Assembly: GCA_002964805.2 (NCBI GenBank)
Contig: PUDQ02000048.1
Coordinates: 1-64,000 of the forward strand
DNA: 64,000 nucleotides
Direction of reading: 5' to 3'
Source: Trametes villosa
Lineage: Eukaryota > Basidiomycota > Agaricomycetes > Polyporales > Polyporaceae
Program-made: the position numbers and the translations under genes
The notes under the pieces: model-generated
The model's input: the letters and a program-made list of their open reading frames with translations, nothing else
Told to the model about the DNA's origin: nothing
The model's database searches: none
In this document: in pieces, positions 1-12,253 of the stretch
Numbering within the stretch: the first letter of the stretch is position 1
Layout of the letters: each line of letters opens with the position of its first letter

Positions 1-2008
1 TGAGTGCTTTTTCACCGGTCAGCCAGACGACTGGAAGCTGGAACTAACCATCTACTCAGGGATTCTCCGGCGTTCTACGACCGCTGGCCCTGCAGATGAT
101 GGCCGCGTAGCGGGTTCCAGAGTGGGTGGAGTGTATAGCCGACTTGCGGAGGTGGGCCCGCGTTGAGACGATGGTTGGATCCGTACCAGGTAGTCCGACT
201 CGAGCAGCCGCAGCGCCTAGAGCGACTGGGGGTGGTCGCCAGATGTGATCCAGGCCTGGATTGTACCATGTATACTAACTGATGCATCATGCTTGAACAT
301 ACGCGCGAGATACCCGGTGCGCGCAAGGGCGCGCTCTGACCGCAGGACTCGCCCATACCACACACACACAAGTGAAAAAATATCATGTGCAAGCGCAAGG
401 TACGGCTCATGATCATGCTCGTACCATTCTCCCCTACCACGACCGTCTACTCTCATACCGAACCACTTGATTAGATCCAACCTCACGAATCGGGATGGCG
501 CCACCGCGGCACAGTGCGGTCCACTGCTCGGCTGATTCGTTTTGCGTTATAAATTATTCCTCACAGACGTCAATAATTGAGCCCAAGCGGGCTCTTTCAT
601 GTCACAGCGTCGTTCACACGCGCACTGTAACTAGGGGATGCGCAGGCGGATGTATCTGTGTTCACACGCGCCGCCCTTGCCTTCAAGACAGCATCGGACA
701 GGTGGAATCCAGGTACATCTCTTCTACGATTCTCACCAGTGGGCCATGCGCCGCGCGGATACTCGGCTGACTGCCCTTCAGAACAGGGCCCTCTTCTGAC
801 GGAAACGGTCGCAATTCGTATGCGCAGGACGAGCGTAACGCATGCCCGCCTCGACCGTGGCGCCTTCATGCCGAACGCACCCTCGGAGGTCAGCGCGCGA
901 TCCGAGGAGCTGAGAAATACAAGGGGCCGCCCCAGAATGCGCAACACGAAGTTGTATGTCCGGCTTCTTCTGCAGGGGGAGCTGTGACTGATTGATGGCG
1001 ATAGTACCACCTCGGGGCGACGTTCCGAGCGTCCTTGGAGAAGCCGACGTCGTGGAATACGGGTCGGAGCACGTCTTGCGCAAGGCCTCTGCATACCCGG
1101 CGCCACGCGACTCGGACGGGCCCGTCTGGTGCCATTTGGCGGAGCTTCCCGCGCCCGCTGTGTCGCATCGCTTTCGTCCATCGGCTTCAGGAGGAAAAAG
1201 AGCGACTCCCAGAGGTCGATGAACCCTGAAATCGATTCGGGCTGGAACCACTGCAGTGCCCTTCGACTCATGGCGCACCCTGGACAGACCGTGGTGTCAG
1301 TTCGCGGTACCGGCGGGCCCCGGATCTCTGACGGAACAGCGGAGTGAAAGGACGAGAAGGCTCTGGGTAGCACACACGGCGAGCCTGCTGATGATGGCGA
1401 TTTCGACGCCAGCAGGCTCGTGCGTACCGCGCGCACGGCGTGGACGATTCTTCGCGATCGGGCGGTGCAGCTGTACTGTTACCGCGCCTCTCTCTCTCTC
1501 ACGGCGCAGGTCGTTATTGTTCTCTTCCAGGGAAGGCGCCTTGCACGCTTTGTTGTCGCCGCTTGCTCCAAGAGCTCGTGGATACGGAAGACAAGGATGG
1601 ACGTACATGGCAGATCTTCGCACTCGTCATCGACACGACCAGTCTGCAGGCGCTCATGTTGACTGGCACGTCGCCCCACGAATTCACATCTAGAAAGCAG
1701 CGCGGTCGTCTCGGGAGGCGCACGATCGAAGAGTTGGAATAGAGAAGAAGCATACTGGTTACAAGGAGCGAGTCTCGAAGCGGGACAGATGCGTGAATAT
1801 ATTCGGGAGGGGGGAGAGATTAGTACGAGCGCGGGAGCGGAAGGCCCGAAAAGGTGCCTTTAGAGCGTTGGGAGTCAGTGCAGACGTATGAAGAGGGTAG
1901 TGGTCGAACATGGGGATGGTACGGTGAGGGACGCAGCAAGGACCGCCGTTCCCGCCGAATAGATGCGCGAATATTTGCTGACAGAAGCCGAGGTCCGCCT
2001 CCACGATT
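1..2008. other. Region without a supportable gene
   Basis: No convincing gene is seen. A 95-codon minus-strand frame at 217-504 is unrecognised. Around 890-1280 on the minus strand a short stretch reading VCRGLAQDVLRPVFHDVGF has the look of an F-box core, but its flanks fall in different frames. It could be a decayed F-box gene or chance. A long minus-strand open frame at 597-1436 is Arg/Pro/Ser-rich in the manner of a GC-rich non-coding frame. Confidence 0.4.
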
Positions 2009-3831
2009 CTAGCACGTCGCCACATCCATCGACTGGGGAGGCGACAGCGGCGCAGCGGTGGCGTTGCTTCACGGATATCGACACAAGTCAGCGGGAGGTC
2101 CACTGCGACGATAGCGACGCGACTCACCCTTTCTCGGTGGGGTCATCATGGGCGCCCTCAGGCTGTTGCGTCCGTTTCCGGGTCTGCCAAACCCACGATT
2201 CGCGCCCGTGTCCGCGGAACAGGAGGGCGACGCCCTTGAGGGCCGGGCATGGTCCCATGATATCCAGAATTTCCTGTGCAATCACGGACAGCTGGGAAAT
2301 CCATGTCCTGAGTTCTCCCTCGCCGCGGAACCGGTCGTACACCCCTGGGTCGTCCGGGAAGTCCAAGTGCAGGCGCAGCGTGACGAGGGCCTTCGACGCT
2401 GACAGGGCGCGCGCCAACTTCCGCTGGGAGCGACGTCAGCGACGGAGAACGCGTGTTAAGGGGTTAGATTCACGTACGAAGTCGACGCTCTCGTCGCGAG
2501 GGCGGCGATACCGATGGAGCTGAAGGTGCTGCAAGTTTGGAAGCCCCTGGGCGAGACAAGCGAGCAGGTTGTCGTCCGCCGAGTCCGCGACGTAGACGAG
2601 CTCGAGTCGTATGAGGTTGGGTGCTTGCAGGCGTCGCAGGATGGAGAGAGCGTCGGGGACTGAGAGGATGGGTGACCTCCAAAACCCGCGGTAAAGCGTA
2701 CCTTCACAAGCTCCTACTTCGTAATGGCGGGGCCAGTCCCGAAGGGAAAGCCGAGTGAGGTTAGGAAGTGGTGTCGAAAAGACGGCGTCTTTGGGGTTGG
2801 GATACGCAATGGTGAGGGTGCGCAAGCTTTCCAGCCATGGACCTGAAGGAGAATGACAGTCTAACACGCAACAGCGAACGGAGGTGACGGTAGGGAGCGC
2901 GGCAGTAATGGTGAGATGTTGAAGCGCCGGCGTGCGGCGAAATAAAGATGGTAGGCATCGGACAATCCAGCGATCTGCATTGCGGGGTAACGATCCTGCA
3001 AGAGTAAGATTCTGCAAGGCAGGCCAGTCCGCCATCGACATCTCCTTGAGCGGCGCAGTCTTCATGGGTAGCACAAGCGTCCGCGCCGTAGACGTCATCC
3101 CAAGAACTAGAGGCCGTAGACACGCCACTTCCACGGCGCATACACCGTGCACAGTCCTAGTCGTTTCGTGGACCCGCCTGAAGGGTAGATTGGTGTTTAG
3201 TGGGGTTGGATAGGACAGTTCCTCGAGCCCTGAGGGATTGAAGTGTGCGTCTTCCGGGAAGAGATGGACGTCGATGAAGGCGGCTGAGCCCGTAAATGAG
3301 AGGACCTTGACTTGTGGGAAGCCAAGGAATACTTTCAGTGCTTTCCAGGGAACCCCGACCGAGGCGCGAGTGAACGTTATTGACCGTACGTTCGGTAGAT
3401 ACCGCAAAGCCGTCCCGAACTCGTAAGTTTCTGGATGTGGACCGCTCTTGACCCTGTAGACGTTGCGTGGTTACCCCGGCGCACAAAACCCAGGGATGAC
3501 GCCATGTCTCACCACGCCGCGTACAAGGACCAGCTGTAAGTCAAGTGCCTTGCAGGAAGGGTCAGTGCCACCGCAGTATCATGGTAGGGGGTGGCTATAC
3601 TTACCGCACGTGTGGTCGTATAGCAAGAGGAGGAACCTCAGTTATGTCTCCTCTACCCGGAATAATGCAACGCGAGAAGATGGCCGGAAGGGAGAGATAA
3701 CGAAGCAGCCGACAAGACATGGACAAACTCAGCAGCGACTCGACGCCACCATTCTTTGGCCGTAATACTTCCACGACGATGAGAGCAAAGACATCCTCAT
3801 TAAGCCTTGTTACTCTGCGCAAAAGAACCAT
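2009..3831 (-). CDS. F-box/LRR-like protein, copy 1 of a four-member family
   Basis: The proposed exons, 3' to 5', are 2009-2066, 2128-2423, 2478-3453 and 3605-3831, giving about 518 aa. The N-terminus (residues about 5-75) resembles an F-box and ends in RPHVR. It is followed by a long region of degenerate leucine-rich repeats (for example LTRLSLRDWPRHYE and LIRLELVYVADSADD). The same intron positions and phases occur in copies 2-4, which supports the model: phase 2 after the F-box, phase 0 after the main LRR exon, phase 2 before the tail. The 151-nt second intron and the last exon are the weakest parts. The start at 3831 gives the same F-box exon length as copy 3. F-box proteins generally recruit substrates to SCF ubiquitin ligases; no substrate can be inferred. 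It is transcribed divergently from copy 2. Confidence 0.72.
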
Positions 3832-4456
3832 GAGCGAGAGAGACCTCCCAAACGGACCGTTTTTGCACGCACGGCGATACTTTCAGCTGTTCACCTTTTG
3901 AAACGGTACTAGGAACTGCATTTACATGCAAGCCTTGAACGCGGTCGGCTGTGGTAGCGTTGTCCGGCAGCAGCCGACTCAGATGCGCGCTTCTACGCAG
4001 GATGAGGATGTGGTATCCAGAACATCGCGAAACACTGACCCAGAGCAGCTGAAGAACTCAGTCATGGTGGTTTCGCAGCTTTTCGCAGACGCGGACTTGC
4101 CGGCGACGTGGTGGGTTGTGCTTGTCCCTGTTTGGCGGTGTATGCAGCCTCACCAGATTTGGTCGGGATTCACACGGCTTGGCTGAGTAATAACGGAGCG
4201 CTTAGAACCCGCGCCCAAGTCTAGCAGAGCCTTTCACGACGTCCACGGTTTGCGACATCGACGAAAGGCATGCGTACTATTTGATCGTCCTCTCCTACTC
4301 AGGTCGAAGCAGGCCAAGACACGAGGGTTTACACGCAAATCGTGGCCGCGGCCTAGTAGCTTGGCGGCACTTCTCGCCACCTGCCAATCGCAATATCACG
4401 GCGGCAACATCTGCCAACGGCCTCGCTCGTCTACGCCGCTCCCCCCGTCTAGTATC
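3832..4456. other. Divergent intergenic region between copies 1 and 2
   Basis: This 625-bp region lies between two head-to-head F-box genes and must hold both promoters. No gene is seen. No clear TATA box or repeat was recognised. Confidence 0.5.
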
Positions 4457-6314
4457 ATGTCGACAACCTTCGGGTAGGCTCAACTGTGTAGCTCTTTTCA
4501 TTCAGCTTACTTACCGTCTTCAGGGGCTACAGTCACAACGATGACGTTCTACGTGCTATTGTTGAGACAGTCGCTACCCTTAGGTGCACCGCCGAGCATC
4601 CTGCCCTCAAGCAATTTTCCAACACATGCAAGCACATACGGGCTCTCTGCATGCCACTCCTCTTTCGCACATGTGAGGTGAGGCCCCACCTCGACGTCCC
4701 TCCCGATACCATCCGTTTATACGCAAGGTGAGCCAGTGCGAGCCTCCGTAATCGCATGCCAGCGTCTGTGTGCCCTTGCTCACCCACTCGTTTTAAAGGC
4801 AGATACAGTGCTACTGGCTTTTTTACACCGTTGGCGACATCTATGCAACCGGCCACTACGAAGTTAGACCAATGGCGTCCTACGGTATCCACTGCGACAT
4901 TTCCACCCCTCCCCCTCCATTTGGCTGGCATCTGGACTACTTCCCTGCTGTACGTTCAATCACCTTCGTACGTGCCGATGGCGGCGTCCCATGGTCCGCT
5001 CTGATGACATGCATGGCCCATCCTACGATCACGTCGATATCCCTAAGCGACGGTGCCATGTACAGGTGCGCACCCCCACCCACCCCGTCGGACCTTCCGC
5101 TACGCACCTGTCGGTTGATCCACTTTTCATACCGGATGACGCAGTGGCGTGTCAATGAGAATGAAGGACAGGTGCTCCGAGTGAACTTACAGCCGACATA
5201 CGCCCAGGAGAGGAGCTACCTCCGCGCCATAGTTCTCGCCATGTCTGCCACCGCCGAGTCCCTCGCTCTCCCGGTCGAAACCGCCCCTCTTCTAGAGATG
5301 GCTGAACTGGAGTGGCCCCGCATGCGCACATTCTCGCTCGCCGGACGATACACGGATCCGGAGCAATGTCATGCCGTCGCGCGACTGCTTCCACGCATGC
5401 CGAATCTACGCTCCCTCTCGATCGAAGTCATGCAACTACAGAGCATGCCGCGCCCGCTCCTCCTCCGGACGCCCATTGGAACGAGCTACTGTCTACGCTC
5501 GTTGACCCTCTCGTACCCTAACCCGGACGATCCCATCTTCTCCCATCTTGGGGACTGTCTGACGGCGCTCTCCCTTCGCGATAGCCCGCGGCACTACTTC
5601 CGGCGCAGATACAGTTCTGACGAGGTCCCTACAACATACCCAATCCTCTCCGCTTCCGAGTGCCTGAACGTCTTAAGGCGCGTGTCTGCGCCGAGGCTGT
5701 CAGTTCTCGAGCTCGTATACGAGGTGGATGATGCTGAAGACGATCTCCTCGACTATCTCTCGTGCGCATTCCCCCTGCTCCAAGATCTTGAACTGCATCG
5801 CTATCGAACATCTCTGGATGACGCGGTCCCCTACGTGAGTCCCCCGCACACGATAGCATCTCTGATAAGCTCACGCCGGTACCATTCTAGTTGCATATCG
5901 TCGAAAAGCTGATAGCGATCAAGTACCTACGCGTGCTCTACCTCAACGTTGACATCGAGGAAGACGTCTTCAACCAGTGGGAGCCGGCATTCAACAAAGG
6001 GGCTCGCCGAATACGCACCCGCGACGTGTGCGGGAAGGGCCTCGTGCAAGTCCTCCAGAATAGTGAGTACTTCGAGTACTTGGCGCTACCGGAGCACGAG
6101 CAGTTTTCCGCAACCTGGGTGCTGTACTATCCCAAGTGGCAGCCGGGCCCGCCAGTCCAACGTGGCTCGCAGTATGCACTGTGAGTGCACCTCTTTTGTC
6201 TTGTTTGGCAGATGGAAAGGGGAGCTGATGTCCTGCAACAGGGACTCCCGTGCGTTCAGCTTCACGAGGAGACACATCCGCCGAATGGGCATCGAGCTAA
6301 TTCAACCGCGATGA
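4457..6314 (+). CDS. F-box/LRR-like protein, copy 2
   Basis: Five exons are proposed: 4457-4473, 4524-4727, 4799-5834, 5891-6180 and 6242-6314, giving 539 aa. The first coding exon is only 17 nt (MSTTFG). The F-box-like segment (residues about 8-70, with the DDVLRAIVETVATLR helix) is followed by LRR-like segments over about residues 95-420 (LRSLSIEVMQL, LTALSLRDSPRHYF, LSVLELVYEVDDAEDD). A C-terminal exon carries YFEYLALPEHEQ. The intron phases agree with those of copies 1, 3 and 4. Copy 3 lies in the opposite orientation 4 kb away and is nearly identical over long blocks, so this is a recent duplicate. The family relationship suggests an SCF substrate adaptor; the specific function is unknown. 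Confidence 0.85.
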
Positions 6315-6975
6315 AACGCGCGTCAGCCGGCGTCCCCGGTCGAGCAGATTATCTTCGTCTGCATAGGAGAGACAACGTAAGCCTTTCGGGAGCGCGGGAC
6401 GTGATTGTGCGCATCCTGTCGGTTTCGCCACGCAGGATAGAGGCAATGGATGGACGGACCCATGTTATGTTATACATCACGAGTAAACGAACGGAGGCCG
6501 ATTGTGCCATTCATCATTCACCATCTCAAAATTTTCATCTCTCAGCCCTCTGTACTTGTATCCACTTGGTCGCTTGTCATATGCTCAGCCGATACACAAA
6601 CTTGAGGTCCTGGCGTCTCCCGTTCTCGCTAGCGCCCGCTGCGGCGCCAAGTAGCTTCCGAGTCCGCCGCCGTATGATGATCTCTCCCTCCCTCACTCAT
6701 CTACAACACCGAGCATCTTCAAAACTGTGAACCACCAGGACCACGTCTATTGATGCTCTAACGTGCGAAGTTAGGTGAAAGCGTGAATTCGCAAGCTCCG
6801 AGCTTTTCGTGCTCCAACAACCAGCCAAGCCGTGGTAAGTTTGACCGCCGCAATTAGTATATGTACGTCTATCTGCGAATGACGCATGGTGGCGGGAGTA
6901 TTGGGATCCAAGAACTGACACCACACTCACTCATTTGCCCTTGCAGTGAGCACCCCTCCAGCCCGGGCCCACCCC
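6315..6975. other. Intergenic region, no gene seen
   Basis: No coding segment is supported. A possible splice acceptor at 6945-6946, just upstream of the next start codon, suggests that the 5' UTR of the following gene contains an intron. Confidence 0.4.
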
Positions 6976-8303
6976 ATGGATTTGTGTGTACTTCCGATCG
7001 AAATCTGCGAGGCTATCATGGACGCGATCCCGCCCTACCCCGCCGTGATGCTCCTCGACCGGAGGTTCCTGAAGCAGTCGAACCTTCGCCAGAGTACGCT
7101 CTGCGCGTGCACGCTCACCTGCCGCGCCTGGCGCCTCCGCGCCCAGCACATCCTCCGTATCCAGCCATACCTCGCGAGCGAACGCGCGGTCACGCTCGCC
7201 ATCGCGGCAATCCACGCCGCCCCCGACGAGTGGACACCGCTTGTCTCCGTTCTACAGGTTGACGGGAGCGGCCCGCGTGGCCGCACAGGACTTGCGGGCC
7301 CGCTAAGCCTCGCACGATCGAGCGCGCTTGTCATGCACGCATTCTCGCGCCTGTGCACCCTCAACGTGACGGGGGTGCGCGTGGAGCTCGCGCCGCGGCT
7401 GCTGCGAATGCGCCTGCCGTTCTTCGAAGGAATCACGCAGCTGGTGATCGACCGGTGCACGTTCGACTCTATCCGGGCGATCTTGGACGTCGTGTGGGCG
7501 TGCCCGAGCGTGGAGATCGTGTTGGTCATGAACTCTTCTGTACGCAACACGGCGCTGACGGAGAGGGGCGCGGAGGTCCTCTCGTCCGCTTGCGAACGTT
7601 TGCGGGCGTGCAGGCACCTGCACGCAGCGAAAGTCGGGGTAAGTACCGGTCTATTCGTATGTTGTATGAGATGCGCGGCCAGCTTCTGAAATACACTCTC
7701 ACAGGGCACACCATTTAATAATCCGGCGATACCCCTCTGTGGGGGCATACTCGGGCCTGCGTTAACGAAGCTGACCATCGCATACCGCGACATGACCGCT
7801 GCCTGTACGCAATAGCCACCTCGCGCCCCCCTTGCGCTGATTCTTATGACTCTCGTTCACCTATAGACGGCCTCACAACCTTCCTCCGCAACGCCTTCCC
7901 CGGTCTGCTCGCAATAGATGTCACTATCACGAACGTCGTCAGCCAACCAACGATTCCCTACCAGCCACCATGCCTACTCGATCTCCTCGCCGCCGCACTC
8001 GCCAACCCCGGTGCCCTCCAATACGTGGTACTCCGCGGGCCGCACGACTACTTCGAGACCGATGGGACCGCACCCGGATGTTACCAACGGTTCGTGGGTT
8101 CCGCCGCACCCATACGTGCGCAGCAAGTCGAGGCCTTGTATGGGGAGGGTGAAGCACGCGCGCCTCCCGGCCCTCTGCGTGCGCGCTTTCCTGGCCTGAA
8201 ACAACTCAAGATCATTCTGTCAGAGCACTGCGTGGAACTGTGTCGCGCGCACATCGAGTCGGTGCTGTCCTCGGATATTGAGTTATTTGATTTCGTCATT
8301 TGA
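6976..8303 (+). CDS. F-box protein, unrelated to the flanking family
   Basis: Three exons are proposed (6976-7638, 7705-7804, 7867-8303), giving 399 aa. The N-terminus is a classic basidiomycete F-box: LPIEICEAIMDAI, then about 25 residues later CACTLTCRAWRLRAQHIL. The remainder has weak leucine-rich character (ITQLVIDRCTFDSI, ALQYVVLRGPHDYF). The start is the ATG at 6976; an in-frame GTG upstream lies next to a probable acceptor. The gene sits between copies 2 and 3 of the F-box/LRR family but does not share their sequence or exon plan. The likely role is substrate recognition in an SCF ubiquitin ligase. Confidence 0.82.
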
Positions 8304-8532
8304 GAATATCACATACACCAGGATAGAGTCCCGAATAGGCAGGCGTTAGCCTCCGATCGCCCTCCGCGGGAGGATGGAATGGGCGATCTCGATGACGCGA
8401 CTGTGGAGGCTGGCAAGGACTCCTATGTTGAAACCGCCGCGGTCGCCGTTTCGCCTGTTTTCCAGACTCCCCCCGCACTTGCGCGACTTAGCAAGCCCGG
8501 TGAACACAAGAAAGAGAAATTGCAGAAACATC

Positions 8533-10036
8533 ATGTCACGGAGTTCCGAGAGCTCGAGCCCAAGTTCTTCTGAAGTCCACCAAGGAGACTGGCCGGCGCC
8601 TGCGAGCCAGCTTTCCGCCGCACGCCAGTTTCTGAAGGACTGGTAAGTTGATCAATTACGCAACTACTTACACTACATTGAAACTAACGCTCGACTCTCA
8701 GCGCCTCGTCCAACGCCCGTACGCTCCTCCTGCCGGACAAGGACGCAGACGGGCTATGCAGCGGGCTCATCCTGTACCTCACCCTCAGGCACCTAGGCCT
8801 CCCGGAGTCCGCCATCGCCGTGCACTTCCCCGCTAAGGGCACAAACATCCATGCCCCAGCGGAGCGCGCCGCCATCGCCCGCTACGACGCGTGTTTCGTT
8901 ATCGCGTCGGACCAGGGCAGCCGCGGAAGCCCGTCACTCGTCGATGACCCTGCTGCAAGGACGCTCATCGTCGATCACCACTGGAGCACGGAGTTCCCGC
9001 AGGGCGCGCTCGTATGCTCCGCGGCGCAGTGTCCACCCGTGGCGACGTCCGCGACGCTTGCGTACGCACTATGCCTTCCGCTGGTCCAGGGGACCGCGGA
9101 TGGGACCCTGAGGGAGCGCCTCGACTACTTGTGCGCGATGGGCACGATGGGTGATCTCGGGACGAGCTTCAAGTGGGAGCCGCCGTTCCCGGACATGCGC
9201 CCCTGCTTCAAGCAGTGGACGAAGAAAGTATTAGGGGAGGCAATCGCACTACTCAACGCGCGCACGTACCATCTCGCTCATTCCCTCCGTCTGTCTGTTC
9301 CTGACACACGTGCGCATACAGCACGACGCACGGCGACATTTGACGTCCTCTCCGCATGGCACGCCCTCCTCAACGCAGCCTCTCCGCGCGAGCTGGTCGA
9401 CCCTAGGTCGAGCAAGGACGTGGCGCGGCTCTTCGGGGCACGCGCCGAGGTGAAGACCGAAGTGGACCGCTGCGCACGCCGTCCACCGACTTTCTCGGGC
9501 GACGGTCGCATCGCGCTCGTGCGCGTGTCCAGCCCAGCACAGATCCACCCGGTACGCCGCGACTGACTCCTGGTCTAAGAGACTTCTGTTGACGAGACCG
9601 GCAGCTCATCGCCACGCGATGGTCGTCCTCACTCAAGGGGGCGCGCCTTGAGGTCGTCATGTGCGCGAACGACGGCTACTCCCCGGGAATGACGAACTTC
9701 GCGTGTCGCGTCGCACGCGCAGGGGGCGGGGCCGTGAAAGCGGGTGCGAAGCGTAAGGTGGGGGAAGGAGATGCCAACGAAGAGACGGACATCATCGCGA
9801 TCTTGAAGGAGTATGCGGGGAGGGTGCCGGGCCTGAGAGAGTCGATGGGTGATGACTTCGCGCGGGGCCACAAGCAGGCGAGCGGGGGCATTGTCCGCAC
9901 GGAAGATTTTGAGCGGCTGTGGGAGGTCATGCAGCACGCGGAGCGCGAGGATGCAGGGGAGCCGCCGACGAAGAGGAGGAAACAGGTCGGCGTGGCGCAG
10001 AAAAATACGCTTGAGGGGTGGATTAAGAAGCCTTGA
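8533..10036 (+). CDS. DHH-family (RecJ-like) phosphoesterase
   Basis: Three exons are proposed (8533-8642, 8702-9551, 9605-10036), giving 463 aa. RecJ/DHH motifs are clear. Motif I is DKDADGLCSG at about residue 49, motif II is VIASDQG, and motif III is IVDHHWS. These Asp and His residues bind two metal ions in the superfamily, which includes single-stranded-DNA exonucleases and small phosphodiesterases. Residues about 310-460 are less conserved and basic near the end (KRRKQVG), and the C-terminus is QKNTLEGWIKKP, which resembles a PCNA-interacting (PIP-like) peptide but with non-canonical spacing. An in-frame upstream ATG at 8374 would add an Arg-rich leader resembling a mitochondrial presequence; 8533 was chosen because 8374 lies only 70 bp after the previous stop. 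The exact substrate is unknown. Confidence 0.88.
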
Positions 10037-10434
10037 TGAACCCGCTTTTTGAAAGGGCTAGTAGTACCAGCGGCAATGACTTTGCGCTGTGGTCTATATG
10101 AGATGTAAGTTTCGGTTAGTCCTTCCCGCGTGATGGTACCTGCGGCGGGTGTGCTGGGTGACATGCGCGGGGGTCGGAATAGTGCTGACCACCAGGAGAA
10201 ACGGGTGAGCAGTTCTGAGTATATATTACACGATCAAGTACAGAGCAGCGCAAGCTGAGCACGACTATGTGACAACCTACACAAGGTGTCATCCGCCTTC
10301 GCTCTCTTACCGAACGTCCCGATACAAATTGAACCGGTACACAACGTGGACGAGCCTGTCTGTTACCTGCACCCGCTTGGCGAGGCTGGGGGGACGCACA
10401 TTGTGTGTCGCCACTTTCGAGCTCGGCGGTCCAA
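10037..10434. other. Convergent intergenic region
   Basis: This stretch lies between the 3' ends of the DHH gene and F-box/LRR copy 3. No gene is seen. Confidence 0.45.
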
Positions 10435-12253
10435 TTAACGATAGACGCTCTTCGCGAAGCTGAACGCGCGCGCGTCCCTGTGTGGACTATCAGCTCCTCT
10501 TTGCCTCTTCTAAACAAGACGAACAAGGCACACTCACAGCGACCACTGCCCACCCCGGCGGATGGGCGGGCCAGGCCACCACTCCGGATAGTAGAACGCC
10601 CAGGTCACGTTAAGCTGCTCGTGCACCGGCATCGCGAGGTACTCGAAGTACTCGCTCGCTTGGAGGACGCAGACGAGCTCCTTCCCGCGCGCATCGCGGG
10701 TGAGCATGCGCCGGATCCCGTTGTTGCGCGTCGGCTCCCACTGGTTGAAGATCGCGTCCTCGATGTCGATGTTGAGGTAGAGCGCGCGCAGGTACTTGAT
10801 CTTCATCAGCTGTTCGACAATATGCAGCTACAGTGTGACCAGTGTGAGGATACCAGGAACGCTACAGTAAGAAAAGAGACTCACGGAGGGAACGACGTCG
10901 TCGGGAGATGTTCGGTAGCGATGCAGTTCGAAATCCTGGAGGAGGGGGAATGCGCACGGGAGGTACTCGAGGAGGTCGTCTTCGGCGTCGTCGACCTCGT
11001 ATACCAGCTCGAGGATTGATAAGCGGGGGGCAGATACGCGCTTCAGGACGGCGAGACACTCGGACGCGCTGAGAATGGGGTATGTAGTGGGTACGACGTC
11101 AGAGCTGTATCTTCGCCTGAAGTAGTGCCGGGGGTTGTCACAGAGGGAGAGGGATGTCAAGCCATCTCCAATGCAGGAGAAGATCGGATCGTTCGGATTG
11201 GGATATGAGAGGGTCAAAGTATGCAAGTTGTAGATCGTATTGAGGGGCGCCCGGAGGAGAAGCGGACGAGGCATGTGTGGCAGCTGCATGACTCTGGTCG
11301 TAAGGGAACGAAGGTTCGGCATGCGTGGGAGTAGTCGAGCGACGGCGTGACATTTCTCCGGGTCTGTGTATCGTCCGGTAAGGAAAAAAGTGCGCATGCG
11401 GGGCCAGTCCAGTTCGGCCATCTCCAGAAGAGGGGCGGTTTCGACGGGGAGAACAAGGGACTCGGCAGTGGCAGACATGGCGAGAACTATGGCGCGAAGG
11501 TAGCTCCTCTCCTGAGCGTACGTCGGCTGCAAGCTCACTCTCCGCCCTTCGTTCTCATTCACTCGCCACTGCACCAGCCGATATGAGAAGTGGGTCAACC
11601 GGCAGGAGCGTAGCGGGAGGTCCGAGAGATTCGGTAGTGGTGCGCACCTGTACATGGCACCGTCGCTGAGAAATATCGACGTAATCGTAGGATGTGCCAT
11701 GCACGTCATCAGAGCGGACCAGGGGACACCGCCGTGGGCACGTACGAAGGTGATCGAACGTACAGCGGGGAAGTGATCCAGCTGCCCGCCAAACTCAGGG
11801 GGAGGAGCGGAAGTGTCGCGACGGATACCGAAGGACGCCACCGGTCTGACTTCGTAGTGGCCGGTCGCGGTTATGTCGTCAATAGAGTAAAACAGCCAGT
11901 AGCACTGTATGTGCCTCTCAGATGAGTGGGTTAGTAAGCGCGCAGAGGGGCAATATGACGGCCGTGACGAGCTCACCTCACGTATGGACGGATGGTCTCG
12001 GGGGGCAAGCAGAGGGTGGGCCTCACCTGACACGCGCGAAAGAGGAGGGGCATGCAGGCAGCGCGCACACGTTTGCATGTAGCGGAGAATTGGTTGAGAT
12101 TAGGCACAGGCTTCTCGGCGGTGCGCCTGACATCCGCGACTGCTTCCACAATTGCATGTAGAACATCTTCGTTGAGCTTGTAGACCCTGCAGAGAGTGAG
12201 TAATCTTGACAAGGAGAACCACGCAGGTTGGCCTACCCGGATGTCGTCGACAT
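10435..12253 (-). CDS. F-box/LRR-like protein, copy 3
   Basis: The exons are 12237-12253 (17 nt, MSTTSG), 11977-12186, 10885-11914, 10538-10827 and 10435-10477, giving 529 aa. The F-box-like exon reads VYKLNEDVLHAIVEAV and contains ATCKRVRAACMPLLFRAC. LRR-like segments follow, and the tail ends LDARAFSFAKSVYR. Exon 4 is exactly 290 nt, as in copies 2 and 4. Protein identity to copy 2 is very high (both contain GGVPWSALMTCMAHPTITS), and the two genes form inverted arms about 4 kb apart. All splice sites are GT-AG with good branch points. The presumed role is SCF substrate adaptor. Confidence 0.85.

Noticed and set aside
597..1436. 279-codon minus-strand open frame
   Set aside because: Arg/Pro/Ser-rich composition typical of an open frame in GC-rich DNA. 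No recognisable domain, and neighbouring frames are equally open.
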